Positions 20,871 to 28,899 of a DNA stretch of 64,000 nt are shown in pieces. The notes beneath the pieces were generated by a model. That model was not told where the DNA came from. It ran no database searches and was given only the letters and a program-made list of their open reading frames with translations. This stretch comes from a virus: positions 20,921-84,920 of the IMG/VR virus record IMGVR_UViG_3300042889_002533, one strand, 5' to 3'. Numbering within the stretch: the first letter of the stretch is position 1; each line of letters begins with the position of its first letter. Both the position numbers and the translations under genes were made by a program.

Positions 20871-21370
20871 GCAACACACCAAAAACAGACGCCGCTGCTC
20901 GTCATATCGATGGATTTGCCGATCAATGGGTTCCACGATATATAAGCGAAGAAATTGAAAGAGAAATGATCGAACTGAGAAAAGCAACAACTACGCAGGA
21001 GGAATTAGATAAGTGGGAGCAATTAGCGTATGATAAACTTAGTGAAGTGTGCAAGCAAATCGAGAAAACAAGAATTGTCACCGAGCAACGAGATCAACTT
21101 AAACGTGAATGTGATGCGTGGAAAGCCGCTCACGACAATCAAGTAAAACTAAAGCAAATCATTAGTGACCGCCCTGACTTGAAAGAGCGTGCTAAACTTG
21201 TAGCTGAGTTGATTGAAGAACGTGATGGCTGGAGAGAAGCCGCATACGCACTAGGCGAAGCAATTCCGCCATCATGGGATGAACTACAACCTCCAGCAGC
21301 ACAACTACAAAAATTTAAAGAAATGGTTGCACTTCAAAACGAGAAAACCAAAAAAGAACTTAATTTATGA
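20867..21370 (+). CDS. Coiled-coil protein with TPKTDAA start
   Basis: 167 residues. The N-terminus MSNTPKTDAAARH is typical of small phage proteins of unknown role (compare MNTDTPETD at 38960). Heptad-rich centre. Start overlaps the previous stop. Confidence 0.78.
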   Translation: MSNTPKTDAAARHIDGFADQWVPRYISEEIEREMIELRKATTTQEELDKWEQLAYDKLSEVCKQIEKTRIVTEQRDQLKRECDAWKAAHDNQVKLKQIISDRPDLKERAKLVAELIEERDGWREAAYALGEAIPPSWDELQPPAAQLQKFKEMVALQNEKTKKELNL

Positions 21371-21594
21371 AACAAGATAGCCCGTTAATGTGTTTGGGTG
21401 TTGGTGTTTGTTTAGGAATAGCAATCCTTGCCTTAGTAATATCATTCTTTCCAAAAAATACTATTGCATATCGACAAGCAGTTAAGGATATTCATAAAGA
21501 AGCGTTTGAAAATGGCCTTATGATTAAAGAGATTAATAAAGATGATCAAGTAATTTACCGTTGGATTCACACAGAAAAACTCGGCTACGAATAA
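21367..21594 (+). CDS. Small membrane protein
   Basis: 75 residues with one N-terminal membrane segment (CLGIAILALVISFF) and a soluble C-terminus. Confidence 0.75.
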   Translation: MKQDSPLMCLGVGVCLGIAILALVISFFPKNTIAYRQAVKDIHKEAFENGLMIKEINKDDQVIYRWIHTEKLGYE

Positions 21595-21595
21595 T

Positions 21596-22201
21596 ATGAA
21601 AAAATGCAAAGACTGCAATGACACCCTCTTCACGGATCGTTATGAAACATGTATGACCTGTTATGAAAAATATCACACCAAATTACTTATGAAAAAATGC
21701 CCTAATTGCGAAACCCACGCTAAAAATAGCGAGACGAAAAGCGACATCATTGGAGACTTGTGGAGCGTCTTAGACAAAACACTCTATGAACTGCCTGTAG
21801 GCTATATTCCTGCACATACCTATGAAAGTATTCCTGAGCGAGTAGCTTATTATGTTAATGAATATACGAAACTAGTCAATGATGTCATGAACACCGCCGA
21901 TTATATCGAAAATGTGATACCTGATTTTTATCAGGATACTGAAGACATTACAATGTATAATACCACCAGAAAGTTATTCGCTATACTCAATAAGGCTGAT
22001 CTTGAGTCTCGGGTAGATAGAGAAGCATTAGAAGCCCTACAAGGAGAGATTAAAATGACCTATAAGTATTATGCTGGCTTTGGAGCAAAGAAAGATCTTA
22101 CGACTACTCAGATGTTGAATCATATCTTGAAGAACGTGGCAAACTATAAACCGACCAAAGAGGAGCACGATCTGGAAGATATGAAGCAAACATCGAACTG
22201 A
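21596..22201 (+). CDS. Protein with two N-terminal zinc knuckles
   Basis: 201 residues. CKDCNDTLF..CMTCYEKY and a further CPNCETH lie in the first 40 residues; the rest is helical with no known domain. Confidence 0.75.
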   Translation: MKKCKDCNDTLFTDRYETCMTCYEKYHTKLLMKKCPNCETHAKNSETKSDIIGDLWSVLDKTLYELPVGYIPAHTYESIPERVAYYVNEYTKLVNDVMNTADYIENVIPDFYQDTEDITMYNTTRKLFAILNKADLESRVDREALEALQGEIKMTYKYYAGFGAKKDLTTTQMLNHILKNVANYKPTKEEHDLEDMKQTSN

Positions 22202-22213
22202 AAGAAAAATAAC

Positions 22214-22630
22214 ATGAAATGGGAAGACTTTAAAGACAAATTAAAAAGGGGAATGGGCATTCCAAATGCTTATATTGTTGTTGATTATAATTGGACTGCC
22301 GATATACTACATTCTTACAGAAACGCTATGGAAAAATTAATTCGTAATACAGATGCTACTGATCTTAATTTAGACGAGATGAGTATTGATAAAGCAATTG
22401 AATATCTTAAATCACTACAAGAAAAATATTCAAAGGATTGGACCGATTTACAAATCTATGAAGATTATTGCTATGAAGGCGGGTATCATCTCAAGCTTCG
22501 TGGTAAACGATTTGAAACTGATCTTGAATACGCAAATCGATTAAAGTATGAAAAAGAACGTGACGAGGAAAAAATGATCAGAGCTCGTTCTGAATATGAG
22601 AGATTAAAAGCTTTATTTGAAAAGCAATAA
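22214..22630 (+). CDS. Hypothetical helical protein
   Basis: 138 residues, charged, C-terminal coiled coil. No family recognised. Confidence 0.75.
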   Translation: MKWEDFKDKLKRGMGIPNAYIVVDYNWTADILHSYRNAMEKLIRNTDATDLNLDEMSIDKAIEYLKSLQEKYSKDWTDLQIYEDYCYEGGYHLKLRGKRFETDLEYANRLKYEKERDEEKMIRARSEYERLKALFEKQ

Positions 22631-22634
22631 TAAT

Positions 22635-23327
22635 ATGAAAACTAAAACCGTGAAAGAACTAAAAGAAAAAATCGAAGCAGAAGTCAAAGAAGATTTCGAC
22701 TTTGAGCAACATCTGTTTAAAAAGTATCCGAGTCTTTTTTATACAGGAGAAGACGGCGAACTACTACCACAGTTTCAAAGATGCTGGAATGATTGCCCTA
22801 AAGGTTGGGAGACTCTCGTAGACAATCTTTGTGGAGCAATTGTAGACTATACCAAAAATACTTCTCGTTCGATTCCTAATCCAAATAAGAAAACTATGCG
22901 CTTTTTCCAAAAAGCTTGGACACCTATTCGGATAAAAATTGATCAATGGTTTAACCCATATAAAAACTGTAAAATTGCTTTTACTTTGGAACAAAAACAA
23001 AAACTTAAAAATTCATTTGCTAGTAAAGTAAGAGCTGCAACCAGTAAGATTAGTCAATACTTTTACAATAAAGAGCTTTATGTCTATCAGAAACCACCAG
23101 CAGTAAAGGTTGACCAATATAAAGAAAAGTTTGGCACACTGAGATTTTATATTGATGGGGGTGATGAAACTGTTGAAGGTATGATTCGATTTGCGGAATA
23201 TCTTAGTGGAAAGACCTGTCAGGAGACGGGTGAAGCAGGATCTACTGTTAGCAAAGGTGGCTGGTGGGCAACACTATCACCGAAAGTAGCCAAGCGATTG
23301 GGTTACTCTTCAAAGAAGGAACAATAA
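22635..23327 (+). CDS. Conserved phage protein of unknown function
   Basis: 230 residues. The centre (DQYKEKFGTLRFYIDGG and AEYLSGKTCQETGEAG) resembles proteins found in many phages, in which Cys/Gly pairs suggest a lost or minimal zinc site. ATG at 22635 preferred to TTG at 22617. Confidence 0.78.
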   Translation: MKTKTVKELKEKIEAEVKEDFDFEQHLFKKYPSLFYTGEDGELLPQFQRCWNDCPKGWETLVDNLCGAIVDYTKNTSRSIPNPNKKTMRFFQKAWTPIRIKIDQWFNPYKNCKIAFTLEQKQKLKNSFASKVRAATSKISQYFYNKELYVYQKPPAVKVDQYKEKFGTLRFYIDGGDETVEGMIRFAEYLSGKTCQETGEAGSTVSKGGWWATLSPKVAKRLGYSSKKEQ

Positions 23328-23337
23328 TATAATAAAA
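23317..23337 (+). promoter_or_regulatory. GGAAC-N5-TATAATAA promoter, leaderless type
   Basis: GGAAC AATAA TATAATAA then 4 bp to the ATG at 23340, overlapping the end of the previous gene. Confidence 0.6.
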
Positions 23338-23339
23338 GT

Positions 23340-23660
23340 ATGCAAGAACAATACATTCACATTGGCAAATATGGTAGTAAGATTTTCTACAAAGACCGAG
23401 AAATGAAAATATGTCATCGTCTTGATGGTCCAGCAGTTGAAGATGGTGATGGATATAAAGCTTGGTATGTTGATGGTAAACTTCATCGTCTTGATGGTCC
23501 AGCAATTGAATGGGCTGATGGAAGTAAAGCATGGTATGTTGATGGTAAACTTCTATCAGAAGAAGCATTCAATGCTCTTACCAAGCCAATTGAGTTGACA
23601 CTTGAAGACATTGCTGCTAAGTTTGGTGTTGATGTTGGTAAGATCAAGATTGTAAAGTGA
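23340..23660 (+). CDS. MORN-like repeat protein, paralogue 3
   Basis: 106 residues: two repeats (HRLDGPAxE..DGxxAWYVDGKL) and the C-terminal domain ELTLEDIAAKFGVDVGKI, nearly identical to that at 14430, including at DNA level. Confidence 0.85.
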   Translation: MQEQYIHIGKYGSKIFYKDREMKICHRLDGPAVEDGDGYKAWYVDGKLHRLDGPAIEWADGSKAWYVDGKLLSEEAFNALTKPIELTLEDIAAKFGVDVGKIKIVK

Positions 23661-23662
23661 CA

Positions 23663-23682
23663 GGAACAATAATATAATAATA
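23663..23682 (+). promoter_or_regulatory. GGAAC-N5-TATAATAA promoter, leaderless type
   Basis: GGAAC AATAA TATAATAA then 4 bp to the ATG at 23685; TTGTAA lies 17 bp upstream of TATAAT. Confidence 0.62.
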
Positions 23683-23684
23683 GT

Positions 23685-23921
23685 ATGCTGAACAACACTA
23701 TGAAAACCAAAATCTTTGACACTCTCATCTTGATCTCGATGATCATCCTCTTCGCCCTCGCTCATGTCTCACCACTGGTCGGCATCATCATGATGTCACT
23801 AGCAGGTAATATGGTGTATCAAATCCTAGGAGCGATCTTACAAGTAGTATCTATTGCTGGACTTGTATACATTCATTACTGGAACGGCACATTCCGCTCC
23901 GATAAGAAAGACCTCGACTAA
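23685..23921 (+). CDS. Small membrane protein with two or three membrane segments
   Basis: 78 residues: hydrophobic runs ILISMIILFALA, GIIMMSLAG and VVSIAGLVYI, then a charged tail. Function unknown. Confidence 0.75.
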   Translation: MLNNTMKTKIFDTLILISMIILFALAHVSPLVGIIMMSLAGNMVYQILGAILQVVSIAGLVYIHYWNGTFRSDKKDLD

Positions 23922-23939
23922 CACTAATATAATAATAAT

Positions 23940-24320
23940 ATGAAAACAACAATCGCACAACAATTAAAAATCAAAGACTTTCCATTCGTCATCAAGGATA
24001 AAGATGGCAATACAATCTATCTCGAAAAATCCACTGGTTATTGGGACAAAAGTGAACGTGATGCACATGGCAATGAAATCCGTTTCGAAAACTTCACTGG
24101 TTATTGGAGCAAAAGAGAATATGATGCCAATGGCAATGAAATTTATTACGAAAACTCCAATGGTTATTGGAGCAAAAGAGAATATGATGCCAATGAAATT
24201 TATTGGGAAAACTCCAATGGAAAAATCATTGACAAACGCCCAAAAGTGGTGGAGCTAACACTCCAAGACATTGCTGCTAAGTTTGGTGTTGATGTTGGTA
24301 AGATCAAAATTGTAAAGTGA
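23940..24320 (+). CDS. Repeat protein with DIAAKFGVDVGKI domain, paralogue 4
   Basis: 126 residues. Repeats here read YDANGNEIYYENSNGYWSKRE (about 20 residues), different from the HRLDGPA type, but the C-terminal domain is the same as at 14430 and 23340. So the C-terminal domain is shared with different repeat types. Confidence 0.82.
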   Translation: MKTTIAQQLKIKDFPFVIKDKDGNTIYLEKSTGYWDKSERDAHGNEIRFENFTGYWSKREYDANGNEIYYENSNGYWSKREYDANEIYWENSNGKIIDKRPKVVELTLQDIAAKFGVDVGKIKIVK

Positions 24321-24338
24321 CGGGAACAATAATATAAT
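24321..24338 (+). promoter_or_regulatory. GGAAC-N5-TATAAT promoter touching the start codon
   Basis: GGGAAC AATAA TATAAT, with the ATG at 24339 directly after the -10 box. Transcription from it would miss this ATG, so either it serves a later start or the gene is read from upstream. Confidence 0.4.
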
Positions 24339-24530
24339 ATGCGATACTATATTGAAGGTAACAATGTGTTTTTTCCAAAACATGGCTTTGTTTTTCATTG
24401 TAGTTTCGCAGAAGTATATCGAAATTATTCCACTATAAACGCTAGACGAAAGCTGAAAAAGAGTTACACAAAATCACAACAGGATGACATCATCCACTAT
24501 TTAAAAGATCAAAAATATATTACAATATGA
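24339..24530 (+). CDS. Small basic protein, paralogue of the 44898 gene
   Basis: 63 residues. NARRKLKKSYTKSQQDDIIHYLK matches EARRKLKKYYTKGEQNDILHYLK in the 44898 protein. Function unknown. Confidence 0.78.
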   Translation: MRYYIEGNNVFFPKHGFVFHCSFAEVYRNYSTINARRKLKKSYTKSQQDDIIHYLKDQKYITI

Positions 24531-25213
24531 GCAATCCAATTTACATTATCGGAGACATCCACGGCGCATTTAATCGTCTAATGAAGAAAGTTACTGACCT
24601 CGATTTGCGCGACTGCACATTGATTTGTGTTGGTGATCTTGGTATGGGATTTAACTATTCACCAGAGGGCGAACGTAAAGGTTGCTTCCTTATGAATGAA
24701 TTTTTTGAAGAGCGAAATATGATATTTATGTCGATTCGCGGCAATCATGATGATCCACAATATTTTAATGGTTCTGATCGAATTGACCTGAGCCACTTTA
24801 AATTGCTGCCTGACTATCATACCGAAACGATCAACGGAGAAAAATTCTTGTTTGTCGGCGGAGCAGTAAGCATTGATCGAGTCTTTCGAAAAGAAGGTTT
24901 AAGTTACTGGAGTGATGAAGTATTCGTACTAAAACCAGAACTGGTTGAGAAGTGTGACGTTCTTATTACGCATTCTACGCCAAGTTGGATCGGCCCCTTT
25001 GATAAGGAAGGTCTTAGCGGTTGGTGCGAAAAAGATCCTACGCTCTGGGACTTATGCTATAAAGAGCGTATTGAACATAGCGAATTGATTAAACTCTGTC
25101 AGCCATCAAAATCATATCATGGCCATTTTCACGAAAGTCATTGGGTTGACTTTGCTGAATGTTATTCTACAATTTTAGCGATTGAGGAAATAAAAGAGCA
25201 TCGAAAAGCTTAA
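24527..25213 (+). CDS. Calcineurin-like metallophosphoesterase
   Basis: 228 residues. The di-metal motifs are in order: GDIHG (residues 8-12), GDLG near 36, GNHDD near 75, HSTPS near 148 and GHFH near 202. Such phage enzymes act on phosphoproteins or nucleotides; the substrate is unknown. Start overlaps the previous stop by 4 bp. Confidence 0.9.
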   Translation: MSNPIYIIGDIHGAFNRLMKKVTDLDLRDCTLICVGDLGMGFNYSPEGERKGCFLMNEFFEERNMIFMSIRGNHDDPQYFNGSDRIDLSHFKLLPDYHTETINGEKFLFVGGAVSIDRVFRKEGLSYWSDEVFVLKPELVEKCDVLITHSTPSWIGPFDKEGLSGWCEKDPTLWDLCYKERIEHSELIKLCQPSKSYHGHFHESHWVDFAECYSTILAIEEIKEHRKA

Positions 25214-25236
25214 CAACTAACATATATTTTACACAC

Positions 25237-26055
25237 ATGATTACATCACAAATTGTTGCTGACAGCATTGCTCCTAACGGCAAACGTATTACTACGTTTG
25301 AACTTGAATACCCGCGATTCATTCACAGTGAATTTATGACGCATCGTGCATTAAGCCGCAATGCAGCTAGCAGCAGAGCAATACCTGTAAGTGCTATGTT
25401 GTCGCGCATCTGGGAAGAACCGGCAGTTCCTGTACATTGGGGACGCAACGCGAGTGGCATGCAAGCCGCTGAAGAATTGCAAGGATGGCGGAAAGCATGC
25501 GCAGAATGTCTATGGGACTTGAGCGGGCGTGTGACATGCGGCTTTGCATGGCTTCTATCTAAAATTGGTGCACACAAACAAATTGTGAATCGTATAGTTG
25601 AGCCGTGGAGCCACATCAAGGTTGTTGCTACCGCAACCGAATGGGATAACTTTTTTTACTTGCGCAATCATCCAGATGCACAGCCTGAGATTCATGAACT
25701 TGCGGTATATATGTATGATGACTATCTGCACAGCAAACCCAAGTTGTTAAAAGCTGGTGAATGGCACCTGCCGTATGTTCCTGATTATACTAACTCTGAC
25801 ATATCACTTGAAGATGCGTTGAAACTTAGTGCTAGCTTGTGTGCTCAGGTGTCATATCGTAAAGCAGATCAAAGCGTAAAGAAGGCGCTGTTCATTTATG
25901 ACCGATTGGTTGCTAGCAAACCAGTTCATGCATCGCCATTTGAGCATCAAGCATCTCCTGCTCCTAAGAAAGGTGACCGTAGTGGTAATTTTGTGGGATG
26001 GCTGCAGTACCGTCAACAGATTGCTGACAATGTTTGCTCCTCATACAAGTCCTAA
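25237..26055 (+). CDS. thyX: Flavin-dependent thymidylate synthase ThyX
   Basis: 272 residues. The ThyX signature RHRxxSxNxxSxR appears as THRALSRNAASSR near residues 38-50, with FELEYPRFIHSEFMTH before it and a C-terminal FEHQA. It makes dTMP from dUMP using methylene-tetrahydrofolate and FAD, supporting phage DNA synthesis. The first Arg of the signature is Thr here. Confidence 0.93.
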   Translation: MITSQIVADSIAPNGKRITTFELEYPRFIHSEFMTHRALSRNAASSRAIPVSAMLSRIWEEPAVPVHWGRNASGMQAAEELQGWRKACAECLWDLSGRVTCGFAWLLSKIGAHKQIVNRIVEPWSHIKVVATATEWDNFFYLRNHPDAQPEIHELAVYMYDDYLHSKPKLLKAGEWHLPYVPDYTNSDISLEDALKLSASLCAQVSYRKADQSVKKALFIYDRLVASKPVHASPFEHQASPAPKKGDRSGNFVGWLQYRQQIADNVCSSYKS

Positions 26056-26083
26056 AATACGCCTCGGTTTTTAAGAAAAAGCC

Positions 26084-26236
26084 GTAACTAGTTGACAGTC
26101 AACGTGCATTAAAATGCCGATTTATTTGTGTAACTTGTTGATTTTCAACGGTTAGTAAATAAATCCCATTTTAATGCATTTTTTATTTACATTCTCGGTA
26201 GTTTGTGGTACAATAATCCTGTAAGGAAACCACAAT
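26084..26236 (+). promoter_or_regulatory. Repeated promoter module with two upstream elements, 26.2 kb
   Basis: Two copies of the 20-bp element, GTAACTAGTTGACAGTCAAC (26084-26103) and GTAACTTGTTGATTTTCAAC (26130-26149), then TTTACA (26186-26191), 17 bp, TACAAT (26209-26214), leader GTAAGGAAACCAC. Confidence 0.88.
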
Positions 26237-26443
26237 ATGAAAGATTCTCAACAACTACTCGCTGACATTAAGGACGCTGAACGTGCCTTTGATGATGCCG
26301 CAACACACCTGTGCAGGTTGCTGTTTGCAGTCTCAACAAGTGAGCAGCTTAAAGATCGCTCACTACTATACGGCGAATTTCTTGACAGCATCCATGCCGA
26401 TATTAAAAAAGCATTTCCGAACAATTACTTTCCAAACTTCTAA
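26237..26443 (+). CDS. Small helical protein
   Basis: 68 residues, first gene after the 26.2-kb promoter. No recognised domain. Confidence 0.72.
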   Translation: MKDSQQLLADIKDAERAFDDAATHLCRLLFAVSTSEQLKDRSLLYGEFLDSIHADIKKAFPNNYFPNF

Positions 26444-26444
26444 T

Positions 26445-26588
26445 ATGAATCCATACGACACCATTATTGCGCGCTACTATGAATTGCTCAACAGCAAAAC
26501 TCCACTCATCATGAGTGAAGAAGCAGAATTCCGTGACATTTGCACAACGCTTCTGGGCTTCTTCTTGGAACAAAACAAGAATCGTTAA
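26445..26588 (+). CDS. Small acidic protein
   Basis: 47 residues beginning MNPYDTIIARYYELLNSK. Starts 1 bp after the previous stop. Confidence 0.65.
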   Translation: MNPYDTIIARYYELLNSKTPLIMSEEAEFRDICTTLLGFFLEQNKNR

Positions 26589-26589
26589 T

Positions 26590-26667
26590 ATGCCTCTTGA
26601 TTATGACTCGCTATCCGAAGCTGACCTTTGGGATCTAACTGACTACTATTACTCTATAACACAATAA
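26590..26667 (+). CDS. Possible 25-residue acidic peptide
   Basis: MPLDYDSLSEADLWDLTDYY start; fits tightly between neighbours. Too short for confidence. Confidence 0.4.
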   Translation: MPLDYDSLSEADLWDLTDYYYSITQ

Positions 26668-26671
26668 ACAT

Positions 26672-27055
26672 ATGGGACTTGACATGTACTTTACGCGGGA
26701 GCCAAAAGCAAAGAGCTCTAAGGATAGCCGCCGCTATACAAGCGAGGTTGGATATTTCCGCAAACACAATGCGCTTCATGGCTGGCTAGTTGACAATGCA
26801 CAAGGTGGCCTTGACGAATGTCAGCGAGTCGAACTCTCACATGAACTCCTAACCAAACTGTCCAGCTTGGTGGAAACTGCTCTGCAAACGCGAGAAGACA
26901 CATTGTTTCCACCAGTCGCTGGTTTCTTCTTTGGACACAATACTGTTGATGAATGGTATTGGTCAAAGATGGCTGACACAGATGAAACTCTAAAAACCAT
27001 CATCAACACAACTGACTTTGAAACTGAAAGCGTATACTATCAAAGTAGTTGGTAA
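26672..27055 (+). CDS. Hypothetical protein with MGLDMY start
   Basis: 127 residues. MGLDMYFTREP, a Trp-rich centre (EVGYFRKHNALHGWL) and ending are typical of a small phage/bacterial family of unknown function. Confidence 0.78.
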   Translation: MGLDMYFTREPKAKSSKDSRRYTSEVGYFRKHNALHGWLVDNAQGGLDECQRVELSHELLTKLSSLVETALQTREDTLFPPVAGFFFGHNTVDEWYWSKMADTDETLKTIINTTDFETESVYYQSSW

Positions 27056-27073
27056 ACACAGATATATAAAAAT

Positions 27074-28192
27074 ATGAGATTTCACCTGTTAGGATTACCG
27101 CACACGGTATCAAATAAAGATTATGTTGCGTGCGCATATACGCAAAAAGTTGTCAAGTTTGGCAAGATGATGAAAGCACTTGGCCATACAATTATTCATT
27201 ATGGTCATGAAGATAGCGATCTTGAATGCGATGAACATGTTACAGTAACTACCAATCGTGACCTTGAAATTGCTTATGGCAATTATGATTGGCGTGCTAA
27301 CTTCTTTAAGTATGATCCCGAAGATCATGCATATCAAACATTTTATGGCAATGCTATTCGAGAAATTTCTGCGCGCAAACAGAAGAATGATTTCTTGCTT
27401 CCATTTTGGGGCAGCGGTGTTAGACCAATTTGTGATGCGCATAGTGATATGATTGTAGTTGAGCCTGGTATTGGTTATGGTGACGGACATTGGGCTAAGT
27501 TTAAGATCTTTGAAAGTTATGCAATTTATCATGCATATTGTGGTTTGCAGAGTGCAGTAGAATGTAAACAAAGTTGGAGAGAAGTAGTTATTCCAAACTA
27601 CTTTGATGTCAATGACTTTAAGTATAACGCAAAGAAAGAAGATTACTTTCTTTATCTTGGGCGTGTATATGATGGCAAAGGTGTTAACATTGCTATTGAT
27701 GCTACTCAACGTGCTGGTGTTAAACTTGTGATTGCGGGGCAAAAAGAAAAAGGTTATAAGTTGCCTGCTCATGTTGAATATGTTGGTTATGCTGATACTG
27801 AAAAGCGCAAAGAACTTATGAGTAAAGCAAAAGCTAGTTTCTTACCTAGCATTTATCTTGAGCCGTTTGGTGGAGTTCAAATCGAAAACCTGTTAAGTGG
27901 CACACCAACCATTACCACCGACTGGGGAGCTTTTGCCGAAAATAATTTGCATGGCATTACTGGTTATCGTTGCAGAGTAATGCAAGACTTTATTGACGCT
28001 ATTCATCGTATCGACGAAATTAAACCTAAAGATTGTCGTGTATGGGGTGAAAACTTTAGTCTTGAAAAGGTTGCTCTTATGTATGAAAAGTATTTTGTTG
28101 ATGTTCTTAATATGTACACAGGCAAAGGTTTTTATGATGAGAAAACCAAAGGCATCGATTGGCTTACTAAAAAATATCCTAAGAGCAAATGA
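27074..28192 (+). CDS. Glycosyltransferase family 4-like
   Basis: 372 residues. The C-terminal Rossmann domain has YLGRVYDGKGVNIAIDA near 193, VKLVIAGQ near 217 and the nucleotide-sugar binding stretch SIYLEPFGGVQIENLLSGTP near 257-276, a GT4 pattern. The N-terminal acceptor domain is less typical. It heads a tightly overlapping four-gene cluster for sugar handling, which may decorate DNA, a virion protein or the host surface. Confidence 0.85.
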   Translation: MRFHLLGLPHTVSNKDYVACAYTQKVVKFGKMMKALGHTIIHYGHEDSDLECDEHVTVTTNRDLEIAYGNYDWRANFFKYDPEDHAYQTFYGNAIREISARKQKNDFLLPFWGSGVRPICDAHSDMIVVEPGIGYGDGHWAKFKIFESYAIYHAYCGLQSAVECKQSWREVVIPNYFDVNDFKYNAKKEDYFLYLGRVYDGKGVNIAIDATQRAGVKLVIAGQKEKGYKLPAHVEYVGYADTEKRKELMSKAKASFLPSIYLEPFGGVQIENLLSGTPTITTDWGAFAENNLHGITGYRCRVMQDFIDAIHRIDEIKPKDCRVWGENFSLEKVALMYEKYFVDVLNMYTGKGFYDEKTKGIDWLTKKYPKSK

Positions 28193-28899
28193 AGAAGAAT
28201 GTAGCGTTATGTTATAGCGGTCAAATCCGCAATTTTAAAGAGTGTTGGCCAACACACCTTAAACATATTATTCAATGCAATCGAGACCGCTATAACTTTT
28301 ATATTTTTGGCCACTTTTGGAATGACAACTCTTTGCATGGCCAAAATTATTGGCCTGAGATTGCTGATCGTGATGGTTATAGTTTAGCCAACGTATTATC
28401 ATTTATTGATTGCAATCCCGACTCTTACATTTGCGAAAAACCTATAGACTTTAAAAGTACCTTGATACCCGACTCAAGGTTTCCTCATCCAATACAAAAT
28501 ACGCTGTCGATGTTTTCTTCAATGAATGGAGTTAATCTCGTCAAAAATGCTTTTGCATATAAACGCAATTTAAAGTTTGATATTACATTACGCTTAAGAA
28601 CAGATTTGTATTTTTCGCAAAATTTAGATTTTAATAAATTTGATGAAAAATATGTATATGTAAATGCAGACTATTATTATCAACATACTGAATATAGCGT
28701 GAATGATATTTTTGCAATTGGTAATGATGTGAATATGTGTAAGTACTTTTCAGTGTTTCAAAACATCAATCAGTTGGTAGCTGAAGGTTGTGCAATCAAT
28801 CCTGAATGCTTTTTGGGTTTTAACTTGCAGAGACACGGCGTGCCAATACATAAAATTGAGATGCAGGACATTGCATATAAATTGTTTAGACATGTATGA
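28189..28899 (+). CDS. Predicted glycosyltransferase-like protein, copy 1
   Basis: 236 residues. ALCYSGQIRNFKECWPTH start and RLRTDLYFS near 127 (a DxD-like metal site) resemble surface-glycan transferases. The similar layout at 30248 (FFGQPRFIENA, RYDGYIHALPRLDHP) suggests distant paralogues. Overlaps its neighbours by 4 bp on both sides. Confidence 0.68.
   Translation: MKKNVALCYSGQIRNFKECWPTHLKHIIQCNRDRYNFYIFGHFWNDNSLHGQNYWPEIADRDGYSLANVLSFIDCNPDSYICEKPIDFKSTLIPDSRFPHPIQNTLSMFSSMNGVNLVKNAFAYKRNLKFDITLRLRTDLYFSQNLDFNKFDEKYVYVNADYYYQHTEYSVNDIFAIGNDVNMCKYFSVFQNINQLVAEGCAINPECFLGFNLQRHGVPIHKIEMQDIAYKLFRHV

Noticed and set aside
27110-27772. Minus-strand ORF of 220 codons
   Set aside because: Antisense shadow of the GT4-like gene, with no start signal.
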